Program-made: the position numbers and the translations under genes
Part shown: positions 17,259 to 30,400 of the stretch, piece by piece
Numbering within the stretch: position 1 is the first letter of the stretch
How the letters are laid out: every line of letters begins with the position of its first letter
Assembly: GCA_017458625.1 (NCBI GenBank)
Contig: JAFTAH010000046.1
Location: 1 to 45,123 of the forward strand
Direction: 5' to 3'
Source: Kiritimatiellia bacterium
Lineage (GTDB): Bacteria > Verrucomicrobiota > Kiritimatiellia > CAIQIC01 > Lenti-01
DNA length: 45,123 nucleotides
Notes under the pieces: generated by a model
Seen by the model: only the letters and a program-made list of their open reading frames with translations
The model's database searches: none
What the model was told of the DNA's origin: nothing

Positions 17259-18450
17259 CTATTCCGCGCGCGGGGCTTCGACGGCGGAGCGGGAGTAGCC
17301 CAGGAAGCGGCCGATACGCTGCGGGACGTTGAGGTCGTCGGCGGTGAAGGCGTCGATGGCGCCGGATGTCGTAGCGAAGAGTCCGGGGATGGGGAGCGTG
17401 GTGATGGCCCCTATGACATCGGATAGGCTGCTGCCGAGGCGACCTGCGCGGGGTCCGTCCTCGCGCACGAGCTCGCTTACGATGTTGACAGCCTCGTCGA
17501 TGACGGCAAGCGGGGCCCCCATCTCGATCGGATCGCGTCCGTACATGTTTTCGCCGGCGACGAACTTGTCCCACAGATACGTTGCCACGGTTCCGCCGGG
17601 CAGGCCTTCCGTCGGGACGCCCACCATGGCGCGTCCTGCGGTCTTGGCGAGCTTGCGGAGGATGCGGCCGTCGTCGTCATCGTCGTCGTCGCCACCACTG
17701 CCGAGCATCGCGCCGGCGAATATGGAACCGCCTGCCAGCAGATAGGCCGACTGGGCGGCGAAGAGGCCGAGGATGGCGCGGACATGGGCCCACTTGTTTC
17801 CGCGTCCCTGGACGAGGGCGCGGGCGTGGGCGTAGAACATCCGTGTGTAGGCGATAGGCGCGGACTTGAACATGGAGGCCCAGACGAGGTAGCGGTTCGA
17901 CTGCACCGCGCTCTGATAGGCGGCGAGAGAGGACTGCTGCGTCTCGTTGTAGGCCTGGGAGACCTTGCGCATGGCCTCGCGGTTGGCGGCGTCCTCGCTC
18001 TTGCCCTCGGCGACGAGCTTGTCGTGCCAGTAGCGGAAGATCGGATAGGAGCCGGTCACGCAGGCCCAGGCGTCGCCCCAGGTCGTGACCTTTGCCCCGA
18101 CGTTCTTGGCGGCGCGGACGAAGGCGCGGTAGCGTTTCCCGTCCCCGCTTTCCATCACGGCCTGCATGGCCTGGTCGACGTGCCCCTTGAGCCGCCACCG
18201 CCACCCTGGCAGATAGCGGTTCATCAGGGCCTTGTATCGGTCGCGCTCCTTCGGCCACTGGACCACGCCCATCCACTTGAAGAACTGCGCGGTTGTCATG
18301 TCCTCCGGCATCATGGCCATCGTGGCGGTCGGAGAGGTTGTCTGCTTGATGGCGGTCGTGATCCGCGGAATCTGCGCGGCGGCGTAGGCCGTTCCGACCT
18401 TCTTCATCAGCTGATACCAGGCGTCGTGGTTGGCGACCTGGTGTCCGCCG
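17259..18450 (-). other. Polyvalent protein: C-terminal hydrophobic region
   Basis: Residues about 4490-4884. IPRITTAIKQTTSPTATMAM, then NETQQSSLAAYQSAVQSNRY with WASMFKSAPIAYTRMFYAHA, a hydrophobic stretch ILGLFAAQSAYLLAGGSIFA, then seven Asp in a row, and GAITTLPIPGLFATTSG. Such C-termini are common in large virion polyvalent proteins. A membrane-interacting role during entry is inferred. Confidence 0.45.
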
Positions 18451-21400
18451 CGCGCAATCGTGTTCCAGTATTCGTCGATATGCCCCTTGGCCTTCTCGCC
18501 GAACTTCTGGATGAGAGCGCGCTGCATGTCGGGATGCTGGAAGACGCGCCGCGCCTCGTCCACGACCTTGTAATGGGTGATCATGTGGTTCTTTCGGTGC
18601 GCGTCCGCGAGGAGCCGGTCGAAGATGTCGTAAAGCTCGAACTGCCGAGAGTTGTCCGTGCGTTCGCGGATGAACGAGGCGAGCATGGACATGAACGATT
18701 CCAGGCCTGCCGGACCTGCCGGGCCGGTCATGCGGTAGAATTCGCGCTTTGCGGGGCAGTAGTAGTCCACCTTCGTCAGCGAGCCGCCGTACATGTAGCG
18801 GACCATGGCGTTCAGGTCGTCGTAGCCGATGTCGAACAGCTTCGATACGGAGTAGGTCAGCTCGAGCAGGTTGTTCTTCTTGAGAAGGGCGGCCGCCTCG
18901 TCGATGGTCTCGGGCAGGAAGCCGCTCTTTGCGAGCCCCATCATCATGCCGAACCGGCGCTCCTCCTCGGGGCGGCCCCTGAAGTCGATGTCGCGCGTCT
19001 TCCCGTTGCAGAACGCCGCGATGAAGTCCTCGTAGCTGCACCCGGCGGCCTCCTCCGCCTGCCGCCGCCACAGGATCAGCGGCATCAGCTCGGCCAGTGA
19101 CTGCTCGAAGCACTTCGGAGATCCGTCGGGGTTGACGACCAGAGCGACCGAATAGGACCCGTCCTTGTTCTTCACGAGCTTCCGCCGCTTCACCTCGGTC
19201 TTACCTTCGCGACCAGCCTTGACGTCGGCGAGGAGGCTGTCGAACGCATATCTGTCCTTGAAGGATTTGCGCGGATCCTTCCCGAAGTGCGCCGCCAGCA
19301 CGTCGATGATGGCATTGTCGCTGTCCTCGTTTCGCTGCGCCTCGGCATGTTGCGCGTCCTCGACCTCCTCGATCATCTTGTAGACCGTTCCCTGCCCGAA
19401 CCCGACCTTCTTGTCATAGACCAGCTGCTCGCCCAGGGAGAAGCCGGCGTCGACGCCCATCTTGTAGAACATGACCGCGTTGTAGAGCCGCTTCCGCAGC
19501 TTGGAGTTGAGCGCGTTCAGGTCATTGATGTTGTCGATGCGCAGCTCGCTTCCCAGCAGCTCGTCGATGGCCTTCTCGCGTTTCGCGGTGGCCTTCTCTT
19601 CTTTTTCCTGCTCCTCGCGTGCGCGTTCGGTCGCGCTGGTTTCGACGAGCTTTTCCAGCCATTCGACAGCCTGGTCCCAGGCGGCGAGGTCTCCCGCGTA
19701 GTCGCGGGCGGGCAGGTCGTCCGTCCTGCCGGAGGTCTTGGCGTCTGGATCGTGGAAGGTGAACAGTCCGCCCACGTGCCGGATGGCCGACATATTCTCG
19801 TAGCATTCGGCCAGCTTTCGGATGATCTCCTGCGCCTCCGCAGTCGGCGTGTCTCCGATGTCCAGGCTATGCAGCTTGTCCTCCAGCCGTCGCGCCTCGC
19901 CCTGCAGGCGTTCCTCTTCGTCGTCCATCTGCTTCTGGGTCATGCCGTCCTTGTTGAACGCCCACTTGCGCGCGGCCCTCATTCCGGCGGTCTCGTTGGC
20001 GGGCGGCCCGCCCGGATATTTCGGCTGGCCGGAGCGCTTGTCGAAGATCTCCTTCACCCGCCGCTTCCGTATGCGGCACGCCTCCCGCGCGAGCACGGTG
20101 TCGACGAAGCGGAGAGCCGATTCCGCGGCGGTGTTCCTACCGTAGATCGGATGCTCCCGGAGGATGTGCATGACCTCCTGCGCCTCCTGCTTCCACAGCT
20201 CGTCGTCGATCTTGAGGTCCCGCATCAGCTTGTGGACGGCCTCGACCTTGTCGGCCTTCGACGCGTCCTGCCGGGCCATCTCGGCGATGAACGCCTTCCG
20301 GGCCTCCGCGATGCGCACGACCGTATCCTTGTCGGCCCCGGCGAGGGCGTCCACCGACCGCGCCAGTTCCGCGCGCCGGTGTCCCAAATACCACTTCGCC
20401 TGCTCCTCGGTCTCGATGTTCTTGATGTAGTTCTTGCCATCGGCCCCGCGCACCGCCCAGCGGGGCTTTCCGTCGCGCCCTTGGTACCTGGCAACCTTTG
20501 CCGTGAACCATCCCCCCACGCCCACCAGCTCCGCGTCGTCGTACGTCACCACGCCGTTCACCAGGTTCTGCGTCGACGAGCGCGGACGCCACTGCGCGCC
20601 CGGAAGCTGCGGGTGGTCCTTCTCCCATTGCCGACGCTCCTCCTCCTTCCGTGCCTGCTCCTCCGCGTCCGGGTGCCCCAGATTCCGCTCCGGCGCCGCG
20701 TCGCCGCGGGAGTATTGCACGCCGGCTATCCCCTCGCCCGCGCGCTCCGAGGCCCGCGCAGGATGGTCAACGCGAATGGACAAGCCGGAATCATCGACAA
20801 ACACGCCCGTGCGGATCAGCGAATCGACCCCGTTTACGATGGCGTCCACGACCCGCGCCGGGTTTTGGCGGAACACGGTTTCCGGGAACTGGAACTCCAC
20901 ATACGGTATTTCCCCGTTTTCGCGCGGGAACGCCTCGTCGGAGATGAACACGCTGACGTTGTTCAGCGTCCCGTCCCTGCGGAAGTTTTCGCTGACGGCG
21001 GTGTGGTCGGAAATGCGAAGCGTCGCAAAGCCTTTCGGTGTCTCGATGGTCACTCCGTCTGTTTCAAGCGTCACGTAGTTGGATTTGCCCTGATAGCGCA
21101 TCCCGAAAAAGCTCCGAAGACCTCCAATGACCTTGTTCGGGTCCTGGCTAACGGCGATTTTCGCGTCTCCGTTTCTCCATTTTCGGATTTTCAGTTTGAC
21201 GGCCTGCGTGACGTTATGTATTTTCCGCGCGTTCTCCCTGAGCGTTTGGGACATTCTCCCAGGGCCACCCAAGGAGACGGGAGAAACGCCCCCCGAGGAG
21301 CTGCTGGAGTGGAAGTCGCCCGGCGCTCTGCCGACGGGGGCTATTTTTTGCCCGGTGCGCATGGCCTCGTTCATCTGGTGGAGGGCGTCGCGCCAGTCCA

Positions 21401-24400
21401 TCCTGCCGAGGTCCGACGCCTTGAGCGACGCTCCGAACTGCCGCCGTACCGCCTGCCACGCCAGGGCGAATGCGCGCTTCACCTTCTCCCACCACGTGCG
21501 CGCCGGACGCCCCGTCCCGGACAGCATCTCGCCCAGCTCCCCTTTTCGCTCCGCCTCGGCCATGTGGGCGAAGATTTCGCTGTCGGTCACCTCCCCGTAC
21601 CGCTCCATGATCTTCTTCCGCAGCGCCTCCGGACAGTTCGCGACGATCTCCGCGAACTTCTTCGCCGCCGCCTTCGCGCCTGCGTCGCCGGACGCGGCCG
21701 CCGCCGACACCACCGCGTCGATCCAGTGCGCGCCCTCGTGGGCAGCGCTCCCCTCGTCCGCCAGCCGCGACGACAGCCACACCCGCCCCGTCGCCGGGTC
21801 GATGGCCGCGCGGATTTCCCCTTTCGCCCCCTTCGACTGCTCGCGCGCCCACTCCGGCATATCCGCCGACACCTCGACCGTCACCCCCAGCGCCTTCTCC
21901 AGCGCCCGCGCCGCCGCATTCAGCGCGTCGGCCCCGGCCCCGCCCGTCTCGCCGCCCCGCGCGTACAGCTTCTCCCCGTCCCGCCACTTGTGGTCCACGC
22001 GGATGTTGTCGTCGCGGAAGCTGACGTAGTTCCAGCCCGCCACGTCGCCGTCCTTGATGGGCTTGCCGTAGCTGTCCACGGGATACTTGATGCCGTCGAT
22101 GCCCGCACGGGCGAGGAATTCGCTGGCGGCTTGCGGACCGCCGTCCAGAATGTCCGACAAGATTTCGTAGAGATTCGCGGCAACGGGTTCCCCCCTCTTC
22201 TCGCGGAACTCGGCCAGCCTGTCGCGGATTGACTGCCTTGATCGCGGGAACTCCGATCGGTACTGCGCGTCGATCCATTCAAGCTGCTCCTCGCTCACCG
22301 GCTCGTACCACTTGAGCAGGTGCCGCTCCGTCTCCTCCGGCGTGGCGCGGTTCGTGAAGAAGGTCTGCTCGTAGATGTTTGGCGAGATATGGGGTTTGGG
22401 TATATATTCAATCTCGCCACGGTTCTGTTCAAGGAACTCTATTGCGTCCAAATGCGCATTGCGTTCGTATTCAAAAAGGCCTCCATATTCAGCTAGCCGT
22501 TTCGCATTCTCTATTGCCTTGTCAATGTCCCCGTCAAATTTTTTGACATGAGATGCCGCATAAATTTGACCCAAATCCCATGCGCCTTTCTCGTTAATTT
22601 CTCTACCCTTGTAGAAGACTTTTCCAGTATCAAATGGAATTATTGGCTGCTTGGACGTGGCATCTCTCTTCGCATACCCCTCCGCGACACCTCTTCTATT
22701 GCTTGCGTACAATCCCCACCCGTACGCCTGCACCCCCTCGCCGGATCCGATCTTGTGCAGGCTGGGCCCGTTCTCGATGGCGCCGTCTTCGCGCCGGTGG
22801 GCGTAGTCCGCCGCGCTCCCGGTGTAGACGGGGCCGACGGAGAAGCGGATGCTGCTCTTTGTCTTGTCGAATCGCCTGGAAAGCGGGATGACATTTCCCT
22901 CTGCGTCGCGGGTCACGGGGTCGAGGAGCTTGCGGTTGTTCTTGGTGTCCTTGTAGGCGAGATTCTTCCCATTGTCGTATCCGAACTCGCTGATGCTGTT
23001 GCCGTCCCAGTAGAGGTTGGCGAGGCTGACGCGCATCTCGATGACGCGGCCGCCGCCAGCGTTTTCACGGGCCTCCCGCGATGCATAGGCGCGGGAAGGC
23101 GTGCACCAGTCGCCATTGCGGAACGATGCTTCGCGGCGGTTTCTGGACTTGTCCACGCCGCGATACATGATGACGTGTGCGTGCTTGCCGTCGCCGGCGG
23201 CGCGGTGCCGCGCCTCCTCTCGAAGCGCTGCGGAGATGATGCTGAACGACTCGCGCTCCATCGGATCGTTCATGTTGAAATACCACTCGGGGTGCGTCCA
23301 GGCATCCTTGGGCATTAGCTTGTCGGCTTCGGTGCCCGCGTCAGACATACGGATTGCGGAGCCGCCTTCGGCTGTTTCGCGGTTCGGTGCGTGGTGAGAC
23401 ATCCTCCACGACGCATCATCGGAGTAGCCCGCCCGTTCCGCCGCTTCGCGGACCATTCGCGCTGCGGTCTCCATGTCGCCGCGTTCCACGGCGGCGAGAT
23501 AGGCCGCGTCCTCTTCCGGCGTCACGCGGCGTGGACGGGTGGAGGTGGCACGCTCCCCATTCCCTAGATTTTCTAGATTGTCTAGGTTTTCTAGCCCACC
23601 TAGACCTTCCGCCCCCGTGCCACCCCCGTCGGCTTCCCTTACTTGAACAGGTCGCTGAAGTCCAGCAGCTTCCACCCCTTCTCGAAGTCCTGCCGAAGCG
23701 ATTCGATTTCGGAAGGTGTCAGGCGATAATTTGAGGAGGTATCGGCCTTCGCTTTCGGTGAGGGCTTCGATTCTTCCTGCGATTTTTGCTGCTTGGAGTT
23801 CATGGTCAAGTTCCGGGCCGAATTTGGCCTTGAGGGCGGCCACCGTGTCCCGTCGGATGGGAAGTATAGTAGACCCCTTGCTGGCCGTCAATGTGGTAAT
23901 TTCAACAACTTTTCCGCCGCGCTCCTCGATGTAGTGCCGCAGCTCGTTCAGCGTGCCTCCCTGCGTCACGTGGTCGTCGACGAGGATATATTCGCGCCCG
24001 GCCTCCACGGGGCCGGCGAACTCCGCCCGCCGGAGGAGGCGGTCGAAGGCGTCCGCGCCGGTGTGGTGGGCATGGACGGACTGAACGATTCCGTGCCCGG
24101 CTTCCAATCCGGCATCCACAAGGAGCTTGGCATAGGCAAGCGGCAGGCGGTTGTTTCCTGTCGCCTCTGCGGCATTGACCGGCACAACAATCGCGCCTGG
24201 GTGGCGCGCGGCGATTTCCTTGACGCGACCAATCTTCACAACGGCACGAACAATGCGGGCGGCGGCGTCCCAGTCCCCCGCCTTTGCCCTGGCGAAGTCC
24301 GTCGCGTGGCGACGCTCGACGGCCTGACGGGTGGTGTGGACAACGACGTTCGGGAAGTCCGCCGGCCACGGTCTGGAAGGCAGCCGCCGTTCTCCGTCGG

Positions 24401-27400
24401 CGGGAGGTTTCTCCCCTTCCCCCGCCTCCCGCGCTCCGCCTTCGGCGGCGCGTTCGAAGTACTCGGGCTGTGACGAATGATAGGAGCGGAAGCCGGTGTC
24501 GAGGGCGGCGTTATCCTCGATGACATCGACGACAGTGATATCCAGCGTCCGCCCGGCCTTGATGATGGGCGTGAGGAAGCGATACGTCCTGCCCCGTACC
24601 GTGCCTTCCGGCACGACGAGAATGACGGCGCGGGCGGTGGTCTCCATCGCATGGCCGAAGATCGCGCGGGCGACCTCCGGGGAATCCAGATCCGCCGTCC
24701 CGTCGAAGAACCCCTCCGGCAGCAGGCGCACGGCGCGAATGTCGGCCTTCTGCCCAAGCGCAAGGACCACGGGCACCTTCGCGCCCTGTCGCGCCATGGC
24801 GGCGACCTGCGCCGCCGACGCGGTGGTCCTGACGTCTCGTGTTTGCCAGGAAGAGCCGATCTCCCACGCCTCGTGGCTCTGCTTCTCCGCAGGGAGCGTG
24901 AATGTCACGAACTGTTTGAAAGAGAAGTACCTTTCCCCGTCGGTGACGACGTGGTCATGCATCTTGAGTCCCAGCAGACGCCCCGCCGCGCGGAATCGCT
25001 CCGTGAGCGCCATGTCCTCGTTCGACGGCTTGGGGTCCCCGCTCGGATGGTTGTGGCTGATGTAGAAGCCCTTCGCCCCCTTTGGCACGTCGCCCAGCAC
25101 GTTCGTCGGATGGACGACCGTCGATGCGACCGCCCCGATGTGCACCACCCGCGCGTCCACCACGCGGCCCTGGCCGTCCACGAACACGACCTTGAACATC
25201 TCCTGGAACGGCGACCGCAGGGCCATCATCATCCCGGCCACGTCCTCGGCCGATTCCAGCCGCAGACCACGGATCTCCACGCCGAAGGAATCCTTGCGCT
25301 CGTACAGCTCCCGCAACACCCGCGAAACCGTCGGATACTCGCCACGATTGGCCTCCTTCGTCGCGAACGCCCTGCCCCAGTCCTCCGCATTCGCGCCGAT
25401 GCGAAACGCCCGTTCCCACGCCTTCCGCGCCGTCTGCGCGAAACGCTGCGCCTTCTTCAGCCCCTCCTTCAGCTCCTTCCGCCGCTCCGGCGCAATCCCC
25501 TTCCGCTCCGCGTACCCGTCCAGCACGTCCTCCCCAAGGTCCAGAACGCCTTGCCCCGGCGCCTCACGCGCCGCGCCACGCCGCGACCAGCGAATTCGTG
25601 GTTCGCCAATTCCAAAAGTTCCGCTATTTTCCGTCGCATGCTTGACCTGCGAGGAGTCGAATGCGATCCAGGAGTCGCTTCCCTTGTCCTCTCGCATGTT
25701 CTTGTAGACAACCCCATCGAATCCGCCCGCCTTGATGAGGGCAAGAGCGGCGTCCTCGATCTTGCGAGCCTTCTCTTTGTCCAGCTTTCCATCGGCATCC
25801 CACACGTCGTCCGCGTCGATGGCCTCCAGTGCGGCGCGCTCCTTCTCGACGCCCTTGACATCCTTCATGGCGTCAAGAGTTCCGTTCTTGAGCGCGGCAG
25901 GGAAGCCGCCAAACACGTCCTTCATCCGCAGCGGGTTCTGAATGGACAGGTAGACAGGAATCGTCCCCTCGTTCTCGCCCAATTCGCGCCACCGCCCAGA
26001 CTTGAGCATCGAGCGCATGCGGTCCTCTGCGGCCGCCTCTGTGCCAAAATGGAACCCCAGATTGAGCGGCTGTCCCGCGTCTCGTTCAAACGATTCCAGC
26101 GTCGTGTCGCCCGTGTAGTGCCAGAGAATCAGGGGATTTCCGTTCGCGTCAACAGCCTTCGACTCCCCAAACCAGCGCCGGAATTGCGCCGTATCTGCCT
26201 GTTTCTTGAAAATTCCTTTGACAGGGGAGCCCGGCTCGTCTATGGTGTGGGCGATGCCGGACGTTCCGACCCCCTTCACCAAACCGCTAAGGGCGTTGAT
26301 TTTTCCGGCAGCCCGGGCATCGACGTAGAACACGCCGATGCCTTTCTTTTCGGCTTCGATGGCAGGCCGGAGGAGGCTCCCGACCCAATCGGCCTTGTCA
26401 TAGACGGTCAGGACGAGATGGGAATCGACGGCCTCGCCGTCGGCTTGGACTTGGGCTTCGACCAACACGGGCACAACGACCCGCTTTCCGTTGACGACCT
26501 TCGTTGTCAGCACCGCGACGGATCCAGGACGAGCGTTCGGTGTCAGGTTCGCAATCACGGCGACGGGATGTTCCAGAAGCTTCGGCAGGGCCTCCAAATG
26601 GATTCCGAGCCCGTGCGCATGTTCTTTGGCGCGGAGAGTGCCAAAATGTCTCGTGAATTCGGCCTTGTCGTAATAGTTCAACCGAAGGTGACGCGGGCTG
26701 GCCATGATTGGAAGCGCTGTCATTCCGATGTCCTGCAAGACTTGCGGGGTGTCGCGCACGTAGACGTTTTCGCGAATCGTAGACCCCGGCTTTACGACTT
26801 CCCGCAGACTTTCCACGAAGGGAATCTTGTAGTATGGCCGCTGGTCCTGCGGCTGTTGGAAAACGACCTCCGCCCCCTCGCCCTCCATGCCGCCCTTCGC
26901 GGTGTCCAGGGCGCGCCCGTTCTCGCCGACGATGCGCTGGCCTGCGCGCATGGCGTTGTTGAGCTCGCGGATGGCGTCGGGCCAGTCCATGGCGGCCACG
27001 TCGCCGAGCTTGAGCGGGCGTCCAAGCGTCCGCCGCACCTGCTGCCAGACCTGCGAGAACAGCCGTTTGACGCGCTTCCACCAGGCCGCAAGGCCGCGCT
27101 GCGCGTTCGGCCCCTCCACCAGCCCCCGCAGGTTGCCCGCCTGCTCCTCCTCAAAGAGGAGGGAGAACAGCTCCACCCCCGAAACCTCCCCGTATCGGTT
27201 CCGAACCGCCTGCCGGACGGTCTCCGGCGCGTTGTCCAGGGCCTCCCGGAACTTCGCCAGGGCCGCCTTCGCGGCCGCGTCGCCGTCCCGCGCCAGGGCG
27301 TCGGTGAGGGCCATGATCAGATGCCCGCCCTCGTGCGCCCCGGTTTCTGCGTCCGCGCCGCCCAGGCGCAGCCAGATGCGGCCATGCCGGAGGTCCGCCG

Positions 27401-30400
27401 CGCCGTCCGCGTCGGCGGGCACGCCGCGCCGTCGTGCCCAGTCCGGCGCCTCCCTCGAAATCGTCACCCGCGCCCCCAGCGCCTTCCCCAGACGCTCCGC
27501 GATCTGTCGCAGCTCCTCGATGCCGGCCGCCGTGCGCCCCTCCTGGCGGCGACGCTGGAACGGGATTTCCTCGTCCTCCCAGCCCCTCGGGTTGAACGAG
27601 ACATCCCCCTCGTCGCTCTGCACGAACCCGCCGCCCCAGTTCTCGGTCTGCATGCCGCGCTCGCGGAGCTCCCCGTTGCTCTCGTGCATGGTGGACGCGT
27701 TGTCGCCGGTCGTCTCGGCGGTCACCTGCGCCACGCCGTTTCGGTTCCGCCAGCCCACCAGCTGGCGAATCAGCTCCTTCTTGGAGTCCTTGGCGCTCCC
27801 GCGCTCGTAGTCCTCCATCCCCTCCCGGACCATCTCCTCGACGATCTCCTCCTTGCTCATCCCCCACAGCCGAGCGCGGTCCGGCACGCCGTCGCGCTCC
27901 GCCGCCTCGATCTCCTTGGCGTTCGCAACCCACAGCACGTGCATGGTCTGCGCAGAATCGGGGTCAGCCTCGACAAGGAAGTTGAAGAACGGATCCTCGC
28001 CGGGCGATGCCTTGCTCCAATCCAGCTCCGGCGGAATCTCCTCGAACTGCACCATCCCGTTCACGCGGGCGCTCACCACCAGCTCAGTCGTGCGGTCGAT
28101 GCCAGGCAGCGCGACGGCGATGCGGTCGCCCACCTGCAGGTCGCTTGTCCGCACCGCCCGGAGGCCGGGCCTCTGGACGAACATGGAGTCCCAGTTCTTC
28201 CGCGCCTTGGAGGGTGTAATGGCCGACGCGGAGTCCGCCTCCAGCCGCTGCGCGTCGCTGACCAGCCGGTCGACGAGCTCGTCCGGAGTCAGCGGCTCCT
28301 GCTCGTTGGTGGAGGTGTCCGCGAAGTACCGCATGGGACCATGCTCGGAGTAGCGATCCGCCGCCCCCGCGATGTCCGAAAGCTCCTCGTAGCTGTTCAC
28401 CGGCCGGAAGAACTTCCGAAGCACCGGCGGCCACAACCGCACGTCCTCCTCGGTGATGGCGTCCCACTCCCCGCCGATGCGCTGCTCCGACTTCGGGAGC
28501 TTGTTGTCCTCCTTCCGCAGCTTATCGCTCGGGTAGGCGATGCCGCCGTTCGACACGAAATCGAAATAGAACGGATATTCGCTCTCGTCATGCCCCTCCG
28601 GCACGTTCGGAACGCTCGGCCTGAACTGCGCACGCCCGCGCGCCTGCCCCTGCTCGATCATGCGGTCATGCGCCCGCAGCGCGTCCGCAAGACGCTTCGG
28701 CGAATGCTTCTTGGGCACCTTCCGTCCGCGACGGCGCAACTCCTCCAGCATCCACGCCTTTCCGAACTCCTCGTAGCTGTGCCCCTCCCTCGGAACCCTG
28801 CGACGACGCGGCTCCTGCCCCCGCTTCCCTTTCCCGAAATAGCTCTCCTTCCACGGCTTCTCCGCCTGTGACGCAGCAGGCGCGGGCGGCACGCTCGCGG
28901 CAGTGGCCGCCCCTGGCTCCTGACTTCCGGCCTCCGGCTCCTGCTGTGCCTCCTGCGGCGCGGCAGCAGCCGACGCATCGACGGCCCGCAGATACTCCCG
29001 CAGCCTCCTCGGACTCCCCAGAATCTGCAACGTCGGCTTCAGCCCCCGCCGCCGCACCTCCCCTTGCAGCTGCTGCAAGCTCATCGCATCATAGCGGTCC
29101 TCCTCCGCCGTCTCTCCCCCGCCTGACTCCTGACTCCCGACTCCTGACTCCTGTTTTGGAGCTTGGTCCCCTTGTGCCGGAGCTTGGTCCCTCTGCGCGG
29201 AAGCTTGGTCCCCACCTGGGGGCGCGGGCGTCTCGCCCGCGGCTGCTTCCGCCTGCGCCGCCGCCGCTTCCACGGCGGCCGTCGCCGCGTCGTCCGTCTC
29301 CATCGGCTCACCATTGCGGAACCGTTCCAGCTCGGCCCCCGTCTCCGCAAGGCGCTGCTCCACGACCTCGCGCGGAGCCGTCGCCGCCGGTGCGCCATCG
29401 TCCGGCACCGCAACCGGCGCCGCCGAGGGCGTCGCACCAGCCGCAGCCGATTCCGGTGCGGCCTGCCCCGCCTGGGGCGTCTGCCCGTAGCTTGCGATGT
29501 CATTCTCGTCGAAGCCCAGGTCCGTCTGGACTCCCAGACTGTCGGGGTCGATCTCCCCCTCCGCCTCTTCGGGAGCATCCGTTCCCTCCGCGTCTGACGC
29601 GTCTACAGCGGCCGGCTCCCCGCCTTTGGCGGGAACCTCCTCGCCCGCATCCCTTCTTGCCGCGTTCTCGGCATTCAGACGGTCAGCCTCCTGCGCCGCC
29701 TCCGCCGCCGGGGATCTGTTATTCTTGCTCGCCTCCTTAAGCGCCTCGACCAGCTTTTCCGCCCGACGGCGGATCTCTTCCTCTCTGGCCTTCTGCCCGT
29801 CGCGACGCTCTTTCCGCGCCAGAACCTGGGCGTCATTCACGGCCTTTGCGACCACCGGGTCCGACGAGTGCTCCCGCAGCCACGCACTCGCTGAGTCCAT
29901 TGCGGCGGCCATCTCATCAACGTTCCTTGCGCGGCGGATGCCGCCCTTGATCTCCGCAGGCAGAACCCTGTACGTCGCAAGCTTTTCAATGTTCCGGCGA
30001 GCCGTCTGAACCGCCTTAAGTTGGCCGGAGCTGGATTTCATCTCCCGTTCCCGCTGCTCTCTCACCTCGTTCAGGGCAATGGCGACAACCGGGTCAGACG
30101 AATGCTCCCGCAGCCAGGTGTTCGCGCCGTTCACGGCGTCAACAAGCTCTTTTGGGTCCTTTGCGGTGCGGATTTTCCCCTTCGCCTCATCCGGGAGCAC
30201 ACCAAACGTCGGGAGGTTTTCGACATCCTTCCTCGCCGCATTGAATTGGTATTTCCGCACCGCGCTATCCGCAACCGCCCCCCCGCCGCCAAGTAGCATC
30301 GACGGCAGAAAGCCCACGTATTCCGCGAAGAACTGCTCCCGCCCCGGCCAGAACCCATGCCACAGACGGCTCACGAAGCGGTCTCCGTATCCCTCGCCCT

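Noticed and set aside
19287..22232. 981-residue antisense frame
   Set aside because: Same kind of shadow; composition changes where the true gene's composition changes.
24477..28871. 1,464-residue frame antisense to the giant gene
   Set aside because: Arg/Pro/Leu-rich shadow of a GC-rich gene on the other strand. The minus-strand frame has recognisable domains; this one has none.
29126..29218. Possible CRISPR array
   Set aside because: The repeats are 10-13 bp, directly adjacent, without spacers, and lie in coding sequence. No CRISPR array was found in the window.
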